Assembly (NCBI GenBank): GCA_003254925.1
Contig: QANZ01045097.1
Coordinates: 138,879-202,878, forward strand
Direction of reading: 5' to 3'
Source of the DNA: Chamaecrista fasciculata
Taxonomy: Eukaryota; Streptophyta; Magnoliopsida; Fabales; Fabaceae
DNA length: 64,000 bases
Shown here: positions 12,806-25,735 of the stretch, piece by piece
Numbering within the stretch: position 1 is the first letter of the stretch
How the letters are laid out: each line of letters opens with the position of its first letter
The notes under the pieces: model-generated
Told to the model about the DNA's origin: nothing
Database searches by the model: none
What the model saw: the letters and a program-made list of their open reading frames with translations, nothing else
Translations under genes and position numbers: made by a program

Positions 12806-13475
12806 ACCTGAAATGCCTCACTTTCTACACGTATTATTACAGCAAAGCTAGAATCACTGCACCAAATCAAAATAGAATTGAGAAAACAGTAGATAGTACA
12901 TTAAGAGAATGAATCTATAATCCAGCATTAGAAAATACTCACTCCAGCAGGACCAACAAGATCATGGAGCTCATAGTCCTCAATTCCCTTAACTCTCGTG
13001 GTTACTTCAGAACTCTCCACAACGTCATCAGCAAATATTTCCATGGTGCTGCACTAATTCTGAAAAGCAATTTACAAAAACTTTCTAATAAGTTAGTGTT
13101 GGCATAATAAAATTTCACACATTCTTTCGTTGTATCAGATAACATGATCATGACATGCTGTAACACCTTCACAACCAGACCAGTAGCTCTTTCTTGTGTG
13201 CCAGATACAACCTTAACATGATTTCCAGGTTCAAATAATTTACAAATTTCCCTTTCATTTACAGCAAGAGTTTTCTGCCAAAAGCAAACAATATCAATTA
13301 CTAATCATCATGCAAGAGTAGTAGGCACTCCAAGGAAGAAAACGATCTTATATTAACCCATGCTTACTGGAAGTCCCTTGATCCCATTCTTTCTGTTTGC
13401 AAATAAAGTTGATAGACTAGCTAAGTCAACTACATCTACATCTCTATACAGACGTATCATCCAAATGAGGACCAT
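12806..13475 (-). pseudogene. SPT5: SPT5 copy III, the best-preserved KOW-region relic
   Basis: The minus strand reads, from about 13,470 down, DVVDLASLSTLFANRKNG run directly into IKGLP. In intact SPT5 these two strings are separated by a KOW stretch of some 35-40 residues, so an internal deletion has joined them. The next exon (about 13,275 down) is open and reads KTLAVNEREICKLFEPGNHV, KVVSGTQERATGLVVKV and HVMIMLSDTTKE. Then come IFADDVVESSEVTT and DYELHDLV (about 12,950-13,045), and a short exon reading DSSFAVIIRVESEAFQ (about 12,808-12,860) with proper AG/GT borders. The C-terminal region is reduced to a stub at 11,414. The internal deletion and missing ends make a working protein unlikely. 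Confidence 0.82.
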
Positions 13476-13739
13476 ACAAATCCATAACAAATTCAAAAAG
13501 AGACATTGGCATGGAGAAATTATAGATAATCAATAAAACCTCAAATCCCTAAATCAATAAACCCCAAATCATGCAAAGTGTCCACTTAAATAAAAGAAAT
13601 AGTTCTGTAAAAAAGGAAAGATTTTAATGATTTTATGAAATAAAGAACAATTTTGACATTAGAATGAACAAGACTCGAAATTCGCCACTAGATTGGAATG
13701 TCTCCATTTTGTTTTTGCCTTTATCAGTGTATGTTTTGA

Positions 13740-15760
13740 CCCCAATTCACAGAGATAATAGAAAAAAACTGAAACAGAAGTAAGAGATAATCAATGGGTT
13801 GTTTGCAGAAAATGGAGCAACATTTGGATTAAAAATTAGTAATGAGAAAGAAAAAGTGGCTTCTTCTGCTCCTACAGTTTCTTCTTTAGAATAGCTAAAT
13901 TTAGTTCTTTTCACAATCTCAAAAGCACGATAGTCTTTAATAAGTATTCTCAAAACAGTGATAAGAAAAAACTTTCAGAAATAGAGTTTCAAATACGTTG
14001 AATTGTACAGAAAGCAATTTTTCAAAAACAAAATTTGGAAAGCATAGAAGAACATCACATGAAGATATAAAAGACAATCGAGCAACGATAAGGTTTCAAA
14101 TTACCTTGTTCCAAAACTTGTGTACAATGAGTTTCTTCAAATCAATTGCTTCTCCAAAATCAACACGACCCACAAAACGAGATAAAAACAGAGTGATACT
14201 TAATAAAAATGAATAAAGAAACCGAAAATAAAATAAAAAATACTATACTTTGAGGGGTTAAAAACCCCCTACCAAAAAAAAAAGAGATGCATTAGCAAAC
14301 CTTTCTATTGAATCCAGACAAGAAGCTTTTGCAAGGTTTATCTGCTTTCCCTGCATTATGTATTCACACAACATAGATAATCAGCAAAGAAAAAGACTGG
14401 GTTGACAAAGACTAAAACTTAATAAAAATGAATTGAATATAAGAACACCAAAATATTCCAGAAGTACCCATCTAAGTAGTTGAAACAATTTTCAGTTAAA
14501 ATCATATATTGTCTATCATCATAAATAAAACCAAGTCGTTCCCAGATTAGGTTGAGAAAAACAAAACTTATGAAAAATAAGGCAAGAGTCTGCATCTAAC
14601 AATACCCAATTTGATTATAAAGACATACCTTCACACTTTATGATTCAGGAAAGGAATCCTCAGACTTGGCAAATTTCTGGACAAAATTACGAAAATAAAG
14701 TCAAAGAAAAACCAAAAAATTTGACATTGAAAGTACTTCTATACAGCTTGAATCAACAAAAACAATGACATTGAAAAATAAAAATAATAATGATTTTTCA
14801 TATTATTGTGAAATGTAATTAGAACTTATCTTTAGAACCCTTCTCCTTGCTAGCTTCCGCCATCATGCCCTGAAATCTGAGACGTAATCAAAAGTGAATA
14901 GCTAAATTTGGATTAAAAATTAGTAATGAACAGACAATGGAGCAACAATAAGGTTTCAAATTACCTTGCTCCAAACCTTGTGTACAATGAGTTTCTTCAA
15001 TTCAATTGCTTCTCCAAAATCAACACGACCCACACAACGAGCAAAAACAGAATGGAACTTCATAAAAATGAATAAAGAAACAGAAAAGAAAATAAAAAAA
15101 ATACTATATCTTTGAGGGGATATAAACCCCCCTACCAATAAAAAATAAAGATGCATTAGCAAACCTTACTTCTGAAGGACATCCAGACAAGAAACTTTTG
15201 CAAGGTTTATCTGCTTACCCTACATTATGTATTCACACAACATAGATAATCAGCAAAAAAAAGACTGGGTTGACAAGGAGTAAAACTTAATAAAAATGAA
15301 TTAAATATAAGAACACCAAAATATTCCAGAAGTACCCACCCATCTAAGTAGTTGAAACAATTTTCAGTTAAAATCATATACTATCTATCATCATACATAA
15401 AACCAAGTCATTCCCCGATTAGGTTGAGAAAAACAAAATTTATGAAAATAAGGCAGAAGTCTGCATTTACAATACCCAGTTTGATTATAGAAAAAATGAC
15501 ATGGATACTTCTATACAGCTTGAATCAACAAAAAGAATGACATTAAAAAATAATTTCAGATTATTGTGAGACGTAATTAGAACTTATCTTAAGAACCCTT
15601 CTCCTTGCTCCTTTTCCGCCATCATGTGCTGAAATGTAAGAGGTAATCGAAAGTGAAAATTTAAAAAAGACAAAACTAAAATTAAAAGTAAAGCATAGAG
15701 GACAAGAGCTCCTCCATAAAAAAGACAAAAACAAAAGCAATATCACTCAACAGAAAATAC
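13740..15760 (-). pseudogene. exon-like cluster of unidentified gene, copy 2, internally duplicated
   Basis: Minus-strand segments with splice-like ends include EAIELKKLIVHKFWNK followed by GT (about 14,100-14,160 and again near 14,970-15,020). Others are GKQINLAKASCLDSIE (about 14,290-14,350, again near 15,165-15,220) and FEIVKRTKFSYSKEETVGAEE (about 13,850-13,920). A block of about 850 bp (roughly 14.1-14.7 kb) recurs at 14.9-15.5 kb. No family is recognised. The same segments recur at 20.2-22.0 kb. Confidence 0.4.
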
Positions 15761-16817
15761 TCCTCTCTCAAAGAAGATGAACTGGGGGGGAATTTATTTT
15801 TAAAATCTCTAGCATTTTGCTCCAACCAAAGACACCCTACACTTTTGGCCAAAAAAAAAAAGACACCCTACTCTCACAAAGAAAACGGTGAATATATTTT
15901 ACTATTCAAATACATATAGAAGAGAAGAGAATCTAAAATTTTCTCTTTCCCAGAGAGTAATTAACTATAAATAAAATACCAAAGAAGAGAATCTAAATTT
16001 CCTCTTTACCAGAGAGTAATTTCGCCTAGAATAGTTAGCATGTTTGAATTTCTTGATCATCAGTTCTTGTAAAAAACCTTGTGAAGGTTCTTCTTCATAC
16101 AATAATACAGTTCATCATCCCAACTCACAAATCAAGTAGTTAATCAGGAAGTAGCCCCCCCCTGCACTGTATATCGAGCAGAAAATAGCAAGTTAAAAAA
16201 ATTTTTAAAACAAATCCAGAACTCAGATGTGACCCTATATGCCCCTACTCATAGTTTCTTGGTAAGGACAGCTCTCTAGGTTATAAAAAAAAATTAAGTT
16301 ACAACTATAACATAAATTCACACAAGCAGATACAAAACGAAGTTGGATTGTTCTATCATACACTTTGCAAAATGGAAAAAGAAAAAGCAATAACTCAAGA
16401 CTGTAAAGAAGATCACTACAAGACAAATTTACCATTTCAGTTGAACAATGACAAAACATAATATATATATACATATACAACATAAAGATATAATCAACTA
16501 CACAAGCATTTACTCCCCCAATAGAAAAATATCGAAACTTTGAACTTTCACACTAAAAAACAACACATAAATGTGTTTTCATCTTCAGGCATATGTTGTG
16601 GACCTCCATAAACAGTAAAATGCAACAAAATGATATACTAATGAGAGTCGAGGTGAGAATCCAAAAAGCTCATAAACTTGGTTCAACCAAAGCGACTCGT
16701 AATGGTCACGACATTGTTCCCATCAAACTATATTAGGTTAGACCCTTATTTTCTTCTCTAAGTGATAGGGAAAGTGAGAATACTATAGGCTCAATCACAA
16801 CAACAACAAGGATTCAT

Positions 16818-17060
16818 GACTCACTTTGTCTCTCTCCCTCACTTATTTGCTTATTCATCTTTCCACCTATCCGTTTTACGGTCTAGGTGTCTCACTTTGT
16901 CTCTCTCCCTTGGTCTCTCCCTCACTTATTTGCTTATTCATCTTTCCACCTATCCGTTTTACGGTCTAGGTGACTCACTTTGTCTCTCTCCCTTGGTCTC
17001 TCCCTCACTTATTTGCTTATTCATCTTTCCACCTATCCGTTTTACGGTCTAGGTGAGGGC
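16818..17060. repeat. 82-bp tandem repeat, three units
   Basis: CTCACTTTGTCTCTCTCCCT, then CTTATTTGCTTATTCATC, then the hairpin core ATCCGTTTTACGGTCTA, is repeated three times in close succession. The three-unit frame gives an apparent 78-codon plus-strand ORF of repeated residues, which is a consequence of the repeat and not a gene. Confidence 0.85.
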
Positions 17061-17345
17061 TGATGATCTCTTTCACCAATTTGCTTGTCTAAGTTAAGGC
17101 TAATAACATATATTTCTTTCATCTATCCGTTTTACGGTCTAGACGATAATAACATATATTCACCCATCCGTTTTACGGTCTAGGAGAAGGGCTCATTTTC
17201 GGAATTTGCTTTATTGTCTAAGTGAGGACATATTTTCTCCATCTATCAGTTTTACGGTCTAGAAGAATAATGATGTATTTTCACCTATCCGTTTTACGGT
17301 CTAGGTGAAGGCTAATCTCATTTTCACCAACAATAAATGTGAGAA
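16860..17345. repeat. hairpin minisatellite, array 3
   Basis: Eight or so copies of ATCCGTTTTACGGTCTA or one-base variants between 16,868 and 17,300, with a further one at about 17,492 inside the N-split duplication. The layout is as in arrays 1, 2 and 4. Confidence 0.85.
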
Positions 17346-17672
17346 GATAGAGGTTTGACCTAGTAGAATAGTTTTATGGGTTCAAACATTCTGCCAAGAA
17401 CCACTTTCATGACGTTTGGACGAGCTGAGTGAGTGAGCCTTTTGGATTCTCACCTCAACCATCANCTAGAAGAATAATGATTTATTTTCACCTATCCGTT
17501 TTACGGTCTAGGTGGAAGGCTAATCTCATTTTCACCAACAATAAATGTGAGAAGATAGAGGTTTGACCTAGTAGAATAGTTTTATGGGTTCAAACATTCT
17601 GCCAAGAACCACTTTCATGACGTTTGGACGAGCTGAGTGAGTGAGCCTTTTGGATTCTCACCTCAACCATCA
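17259..17672. repeat. direct duplication split by a single N
   Basis: Bases 17,259-17,464 and 17,466-17,672 are nearly identical, from CTAGAAGAATAATGAT to CTCAACCATCA, with one N at 17,465. This matches the pattern at 1000 and 28,990 and points to unmerged assembly ends. Confidence 0.75.
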
Positions 17673-17758
17673 TCTATATATCATTATATTGTATTCAACT
17701 ATATATAAAGATCACAACATATGCATGAAGTTTGAACACATTTCTGTATTGTTTTTTA

Positions 17759-17799
17759 GTGTGGAAGCATGATGGTCCAATGCTTTACATTTGGACAAG
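17759..17799 (-). pseudogene. SPT5: SPT5 C-terminal exon stub (copy IV)
   Basis: Same stub as at 11,414 (GTGGAAGCATGATGGTCC... read on the plus strand), with a few substitutions. No other SPT5 exons are seen in this repeat unit. Confidence 0.45.
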
Positions 17800-18599
17800 T
17801 AAATACAAGTGTTGATTTATCTTTGTGAATTATGCTTTGCCATTGTTTTACCAACATGATGATATTTGTAATTTTTCTTTCATTAGAGAACATGAGAGAA
17901 AACAAGCAAAAAAGAAGAGAGCAAAATACCAATCAACCGCAATTCTAGCTAATCTAACGACTTGATTAACTGACAAAAACTCTATGATACAAAATAAAAA
18001 TGAAAACAAGCATGTAAATCAACACACAAGAGAAAGGTCAAAGGAAAATGAAAAGTAATGCAAACAAAAAGATTAATCAAAAAGTCGAGTACTATCTTGA
18101 TCAAAACCTAAAACGCTATGATACTATGTGTACTTTTCTATGATAGATGAAGAACTGTACTTTTCTATGAAGAAGAAACTTAACGATGCTTTTAAAAAGC
18201 TGATGATCAGAACCAAAAAATTCAAACATACAAAAAAACTATTCTAGACTATATTCTAACTCCTAATAAAGAGCATTCATAACTCTAGATAATTACAGCT
18301 AATCACAATAATTACATAATAAATAGAATTTATCTCACAAAAACCAATGTGACAATTAAATAATTGATAGTGATGAAATGTGATGCATATTCATTTTTTG
18401 TAAAAATAATGAATACGCCAATATTTTTTTTCCGTAAACTGAGAGTACCCCAAAGCCACAAACAGCAGACCAACAAAGTCTAAGTTGGTGTAATAATCTT
18501 CACTGAAAACATGATCTACGAAGCTTAACATTAAAAAGGGTTTGGTAAACAAAACAATGAGGAAACAAATGCAGAATGACTTGAATACACTGAATTTGA

Positions 18600-19760
18600 G
18601 AAATATATATTTCAAATAAATTGGCTGATTTCAAAATGTTATTTAACTTCTTATTTTTTTTCATTATTCTATTACAAATTAAATTAAATTAAATTTAAAA
18701 TAATCATAAATTAATTGAAAAAAGACATCTAAAAATGGAATTATATACAAACAAATGAGGTACACAATATAACCTTATCATTTTCTTTATGACAATGTAA
18801 TGATGTTATTGACAAGGATAAAGAGACCAAAATAAATATGCATGATAACCTGGGATCCTAAAGTAAGTCTAAAACTCTAAAGTACACATACTGTAAGTCA
18901 AGCTCTGCTCCATCACTCAGTCAGATAAATATACATTAATTCAAACAAATCAGCTAATTTCAAAATCTTATTTAATTTCCTATTGTTTTTCATTATTCTA
19001 TTACAAATTAAATTTAGTTTAAAATAATCATAAATTAACTGAAAAAAGACATCTAAAAAAGGAATTATATACAAACAAATTAGGTACAAAATATAATCTT
19101 ATCATTTTCTTTATGACAATGTAATTATGCTATTGACAAGAATAAAAAGACCAAAATAAATATGCATGATTACCTAGGATCCTAAAGAAAGTCTAAAACT
19201 CTAAAGTACACATACTGCACACTTTGTCTCATAAATATATATTTCAAATTTAGTTTAAAATAATCATAAATTAACTATAAAAAGACATCTAAAAAAGGAA
19301 TTATATACAAACAAATTAGGTACAAAATATAATCTTATCATTTTCTTTATGACAATGTAATTATGCTATGGACAAGGATAAAGAGACCAAAATAAATATG
19401 CATGATTACCTAGGATCCTAAAGAAATTCTAAAACTCTAAAGTACACATACCGTAAGTCAAGCTCTTTCACTTTGTCACATAAATATATATTTCAAACAA
19501 ATTGGCTGATTTCAAAATGTTATTTAACTTCCTATTGTTTTTCATTATTCTATTACAAATTAAATTTAGTTTAAAATAATCATAAATTAATTGAAAAAAG
19601 ACATCTAAAATGGAATTATATACAAACAAATGAGGTACAAAGTATAACCTTATCATTTTCTTTATGACATTGTAATGATGTTATTGACAAGGATAAATAG
19701 ACCAAAATAAATGTGCATGATTACCTGAGATCCTAAAGAAAGTCTAAAACTCTAAAGTAT
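18600..19760. repeat. about 310-bp tandem repeat, four units
   Basis: Units contain GGCTGATTTCAAAATGTTAT, CAAATTAAATTTAGTTTAAA, AAAGACATCTAAAAA, TCATTTTCTTTATGACA and GATCCTAAAGAAAGTCTAAA. They lie at about 18,620, 18,950, 19,245 (shortened) and 19,490. Only one relative is seen near 9480-9600. Open frames in it track the repeat. Confidence 0.85.
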
Positions 19761-19849
19761 AGATATTGTACAAGGTACAAAAATATATGATGCAACTATA
19801 GAGAAATACAAGGTACAAAAATAGAAATACTCTATACAGCTTGAATCAT

Positions 19850-22060
19850 CAAAAACAATAACATTGATAATTAGAAATAATAAATGACTTTTTATATTAT
19901 TGTAAGATGTAATTAGAACTTATCTTTAGAACCCTTCTCCTTGTGACGAATCAAGCTGTTCAGATGTTTCAGTCAGCTCTAAACTAGAACTCAACAACCC
20001 TGCTATTTACACAACATAGATAATCAGCAAAAAAAATGACAAAAAATAATAAACAGATTAGAAGGTACAAAAATAGAAATACTTCTATCCAACTTGAATT
20101 AAAAAACACAACGACATTGAAATATAGAAATAATAAACAGCTTTTCAAATTATTGTGAGATGTAATTAGAACTTATCTTTAGAAGCCTTCTCCTTGAGAC
20201 GAATCTCCAGTTGGTCAAGTGCTTTCAGTCTAGAGCTCAATTACCATGACCCCAATTCACAGACAATAGAAAAAAACTGAAACAGAAGTAAGAGATAATC
20301 AATGGGTTGTTTGCAGAAAATGGAGCAACATTTGGATTAAAAATTAGTAGTAATGAGAAAGAAAAAGTGGCTTCTTCTGCTCCTACAGTTTCTTCTTTAG
20401 AATAGCTAAATTTAGTTCTTTTCACAATCTCAAAAGCACGATAGTCTTTAATAAGTATTCTCAAAACAGTGATAAGAAAAAACTCTTTCAGAAATAGAGT
20501 TTCAAATACGTTGAATTGTACAGAAAGCAAGTTTTCAAAAACAAAATTTGGAAAGCAGCGAAGAACATCACATGAAGATGTAAAAGACAATCGAGCAACG
20601 GTAAGGTTTCAAATTACCTTGTTCCAAAACTTGTGTACAATGAGTTTCTTCAATTCAATTGCTTCTCCAAAATCAACACGACCCACAAAACGAGATAAAA
20701 AACAGACTGGTACTTAATAAAAATGAATAAAGAAACCGAAAATAAAATAAAAAAATACTATACTTTGAGGGGATAAAAACCCCCTACCAAAAAAAAAAAA
20801 ACAGATGCATTAGCAAACCTTTCTTTTGAAGGACATCCAGACAAGCAGCTTTTGCAAGGTTTATCTGCTTTCCCTGCATTATGTATTTACACAACATAGA
20901 TAATCAGCAAGAAAAAGACTGGGTTGAAGAGGACTGGAACTTAATAAAAATGAATTGAATATAAGAAAAACCAAAACAATCCAGAAGTACCGGTCTAAGT
21001 AGTTCAAACAATTTTCAGTTAAAATAAAATATGATAATGATTTTTCAGATTATTGTGAAATGTAATTAGAACTTATCTTTAGGGTTTAGAACCCTTCTCC
21101 TTGCTAGTGTTCCCCCATCATGCCCTGAAATCTGAGACGTAATCAAAAGTGAATAGCTAAATTTGGATTAAAAATTAGTAATGAACAGACAATGGAGCAA
21201 CAGTGAGGTTTCAAATTACCTTGCTCCAAAACTTGTGTACAATGAGTTTCTTCAATTCAATTGCTTCTCCAAAATCAACACGACCCACACAACGAGCAAA
21301 AACAGAATGGAACTTCATAAAAATGAATAAAGAAACAGAAAAGAAAATAAAAAAAATACTATATCTTTGAGGGGATATAAACCCCCCTACCAATAAAAAA
21401 TAAAGATGCATTAGCAAACCTTACTTCTGAAGGACATCCAGACAAGAAACTTTTGCAATGTTTATCTGCTTACCCTGCATTATGTATTCACACAACATAG
21501 ATAATCAGCAAAAAAAAGACTGGGTTGACAAGGACTGAAACTTAATAAAAATGAATTGAATATAAGAACACCAAAATATTCCAGAAGAACCCATCTAAGT
21601 AGTTGAAACAATTTTCAGTTAAAATCATATACTATCTGATACATAAAACAAAGTCGTTCCCAGATTAGGTTGAGAAAAACAAAATTTATGAAAATAAGGC
21701 ACAAGTCTGCTTTTACAATACCCAGTTTGATTATAGAAAAAATGACATGGATACTTCTATACAGCTTGAATCAAAAAAAAAGAATGACATTAAAAAATAG
21801 AAATAATAAATGACTTTTCAGATTATTGAGAGACGTAATTAGAAGTTTAGAACTTATCTTAAGAACCCTTCTCCTTGCTCCTTTTCCGCCATCATGTGCT
21901 GAAATGTAAGAGGTAATCGAAAGTGAAAATTTAAAAAAGAAAAAACTAAAATTAAAAGTAAAAACTAAAATTAAAAGTAAAGCATAGAGGACAAGAGCTC
22001 CTCTTGAAGAAGACAAAAACAAAAGAAATATCACTCAACAGAAAATACTCCACTCTCAAA
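19850..22060 (-). pseudogene. exon-like cluster of unidentified gene, copy 3
   Basis: A near copy of the 13.7-15.8 kb cluster: LKALDQLEIRLKEKASKD (about 20,165-20,215), FEIVKRTKFSYSKEETVGAEE (about 20,380-20,440), EAIELKKLIVHKFWNK (about 20,615-20,680, again about 21,220-21,280) and GKQINLAKAACLDVLQ (about 20,815-20,875). Several of these end at AG/GT-type borders. Family unknown. Confidence 0.4.
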
Positions 22061-23009
22061 GAAGATGAACTGGGGGGAATTTATTTTTAAAATCTCTAGC
22101 ATTTTACTCTCACAAAGAAAACGGTGAATATATTTTACTAGTCAAATACATATATAAGAGAAGAGAATCTAAAATTTTCTCTTTCCCAGAGAGTAATTAA
22201 CCATAAATAAAATACCAAAGAAGAGAATCTAAATTTCCTCTTTACCACAGAGTAATTTCGCCTAGAATAGTTAGCATGTTTGAATTTCTTGATCATCAGT
22301 TCTTGTAAAAACCTTGTGAAGGTTCTTCTTCATACAATAATACAGTTCATCATCCCAACTCAAAAATCAAGTAATTAATCAGGAAGTCCCCCCCCAACTG
22401 TAAATCGAACAGAAAATAGCAAGTTAAAATTTTTTTTTAAACAAATCCAGAACTCAGATGTGACCCTATATGCCCCTACTCATAGTTTCTTGGTATGGAC
22501 AGCTCTCAAGGTTATAAAAAAAAATAAAATTAAGTTACACCTATAACATAAATTCACACAAGCAGATACAAAACGAAGTTGGATTGTTCTATCATACACT
22601 TTGCAAAATGGAAAATGAAAAAGCAATAACATTATAAGAAGCAATAACTCAAGACTGTAAAGAAGATCACTACAAGACAAATTTACCATTTTAGTTGAAC
22701 AATGACAAAACATAATATATATACATATACAACATAAAGATATTACTACACAAGCATTTTACTCCCCCAAAAGAAAAATAACGAAACTTTGAACTTTCAC
22801 ACTAAAAAACAACACATAAATGTGTTTTTATCTTCAGGCATATGTTGTGGACCTCCATAAACAGTAAAATGCAACAAAATGATATACTAATGAAAGTCGA
22901 GGTGAGAATCCAAAAAGCTCATAAACTTGGCTCAACCAAAGCAACTCGTAATGGTCACGACATTGTTCCCATCAAACTATATTAGGTTAGACCCTTATTT
23001 TCTTCATGA

Positions 23010-23320
23010 CTTATATTTTTCACCTATCCGTTTTACGGTCTAGGTGAGGGCTGGTCTCTTTCACTAATTCTTTCATCTATCCGTTTTACGGTCTAGACGA
23101 TAATAACATGCATTCACCCATCCGTTTTACGGTCTAGGAGAAGGCCTCGTTTTCGGAATTTGCTTTATTGTCTAAGTGAGGACATATTTTTTTCATCTAT
23201 CCGTTTTACGATCTAGAAGGATATTGATATATTTTCACCTATCCGTTTTACGGTCTAGGTGAAGGCTAATCTCGTTTTCACCTATCTGTTTTACAGTCTA
23301 GGTAGAAACTAACACCAACA
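23010..23320. repeat. hairpin minisatellite, array 4
   Basis: Six or seven copies of the ATCCGTTTTACGGTCTA core with CACCT...AGGTG or CATCT...AGACG flanks. It is followed at 23,540 by the SPT5 C-terminal stub, as in the other units. Confidence 0.85.
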
Positions 23321-23539
23321 ATAAATGTGAGAAGATAGAGGTTTGACCTAGTAGAATAGTTTTATGGGTTCAAACATTCTGCCAAAGAACCACTTTCATG
23401 ATGTTTGGACGAGCTGAGTGAGTGAGCCTTTTGGATTCTCCCCTCAACCATCATCTATATATCATTATATTGTATTCAACTATATATAAAGATCACAACA
23501 TATGCATGAAGTTTGAACACATTTTTGTATTGTTTTTTA

Positions 23540-23580
23540 GTGTGGAAGCATGATGGTCCAATGCTTTACATTTGGACAAG
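23540..23580 (-). pseudogene. SPT5: SPT5 C-terminal exon stub (copy V)
   Basis: Near-identical to the stub at 17,759-17,799. No further SPT5 exons follow on its upstream (higher-coordinate) side. Confidence 0.45.
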
Positions 23581-23954
23581 TAAATACAAGTGTTGATTTA
23601 TCTTTGTGAATTATGCTTTGCCATTGTTTTACCAACATGATGATATTCCCAATTTTTCTTTCATAAGAGAACATGAGAGAAAACAAGAAAAAAAAAAGAG
23701 AGCAAAATACCAATCAACCGCAATTCTAGCTTATCTAATGACTTGATTAACTGACAAAAACTCTATGTTAAAGAATCCAAAAAATCATACAAAATAAAAA
23801 AAGAAAACATGCATGTAAATCAACACACAAGAGAAAAATGAAAGGAAAATGAAAAGTAATGCAAACAAATAGATTAATCAAAAAGTCGAGTACTATCTTG
23901 ATCAAAACCTAAAACACTCTGATACTATGTGTGATACCAAGTGAATTAGGGCTA

Positions 23955-24165
23955 TGGATGAAGAACTGTACTTCTCTATGAAAAAGAAACTTAACAATGC
24001 TTTTACAAAGCTGATGATCAGAACTGTACTTTTCTATGAAGAAGAAACTTAACAATGCTTTTACAACGCTCTGATACTATACCAAGTGAATTAGGGCTAT
24101 GAATGAAGAACTGTACTTTTCTATGAAGAAGAAACTTAACAATGCTTTTACAAAGCTGATCAGAA
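23955..24165. repeat. short tandem repeat, three units
   Basis: GAAGAACTGTACTTTTCTATG-like sequence followed by GAAACTTAACAATGCTTTTA occurs three times (about 23,960, 24,022 and 24,105). The preceding unit (about 18,145-18,205) has roughly two degenerate copies. Confidence 0.7.
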
Positions 24166-24539
24166 CCAAAAAATTCAAACATACAAAAAAACTATTCTAG
24201 ACTATATTCTAACTCCTAATAAAGAGCATTCATAACTCTAGATAATTATAGCTAATTACAATAATTACATAATAAATAACATTTATCTCACAAAAACCAA
24301 TGTGACAATTAAATAATTGATAGTGATGAAATGTGAAGCATATTCATTTTTTGTAAAAATAATGAGTACGCCAATATTTTTCTCAAAGCCACAAACAGCA
24401 GACCAACAAAGTCTTAGTTGGTGTTATAATCTTCACTGAAAACATGATCTACGAAGCTTAACATTAATCTTCACTAAAAAGGGTCTGGTAAACAAAACAA
24501 TGAGGAAACAAATGCAGAATGACTGGAAGACACTGAATT

Positions 24540-25735
24540 TGATAAATATATATTTCAAATAAATTGGCTGATTTCAAAATGTTATTTAACTTCCTATTAT
24601 TTTTCATTATTCTATTACAAATTAAATTTAATTTAAAATAATCATAAATTAATTCAAAAAAGACATCTAAAAATGGAATTATATACAAAGGTACAAAATA
24701 TAACCTTATCATTTTCTTTATGACAATGTAATGATGTTATTGACAAGGATAAAGAGACCAAAATAAATATGCATGATAACCTGGGATCCTAAAGAAAGTC
24801 TAAAACTCTAAAGTAACATACTGTAAGTCAAGCTCTGTTCTTTCACTCCGTCTCATAAATATATATTTCAAACAAATTGGCTAATTTCAAAATCTTATTT
24901 AACTTCCTATTGTTTTTCATAATTCTATTACAAATTAAATTTAGTTTAAAATAATCATAAATTAACTGAAAAAAGACATCTAAAAAAGGAATTATATACA
25001 AACAAATTAGGTACAAAATATATTCTTTATGACAACGTAATTATGCTATTGACAAGGATAAAGAGACCAAAATAAATAAGCATGATTACCTAGGATCCTA
25101 AAGAAAGTCTAAAACTCTAAAGTACACATACCGTAAGTCAAGCTCTTTCACTTTGTCTCATAAATATATATTTCACACAAATTGGCTGATTTCAAAATGT
25201 TATTTAACTTCCTATTGTATTTCATTATTCTATTACAAATTAAATTTAGTTTAAAATAATCATAAATTAATTGAAAAAAGACATCTAAAAATGGAATCAT
25301 ATACAAACAAATGAGGTACAAAATATAATCTTATCATTTTCTTTATGACACTGTAATGATGTTATTGAAAAAAATAGACTAAAATAAATATGCATGATTA
25401 CTTGGGATCCTAAAGAAAGTCTAGAACTCTAAAGTACACATACTATAAGTCAAGCCACTCCGTCTCATAAATATATATTTCAAACAAATTGGCTGATTTC
25501 AAAATGTTATTTAACTTCCTATTGTTTTTCATTATTCTATTACAAATTAAATTTAGTTTAAAATAATCATAAATTAACTGAAAAAAGACATCTAAAAATG
25601 GAATTATATACAAACAAATGAGGTACAAAGTATAACCTTATCATTTTCTTTATGACAATGTACTGAAAATGCATGATTACTTGGGATCCTAAAGAAAGTC
25701 CTAAAGAAAGTCTAAAACTCTAAAGAGAAATACAA
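24540..25735. repeat. about 310-bp tandem repeat, four units (second cluster)
   Basis: Same unit as at 18,600-19,760. Copies start at about 24,545, 24,860, 25,165 and 25,465. Some have internal deletions (for example near 24,685 and 25,660). Confidence 0.85.

Noticed and set aside
16816-17052. 78-codon plus-strand ORF
   Set aside because: Translation of the 82-bp tandem repeat; the residues repeat with the DNA.
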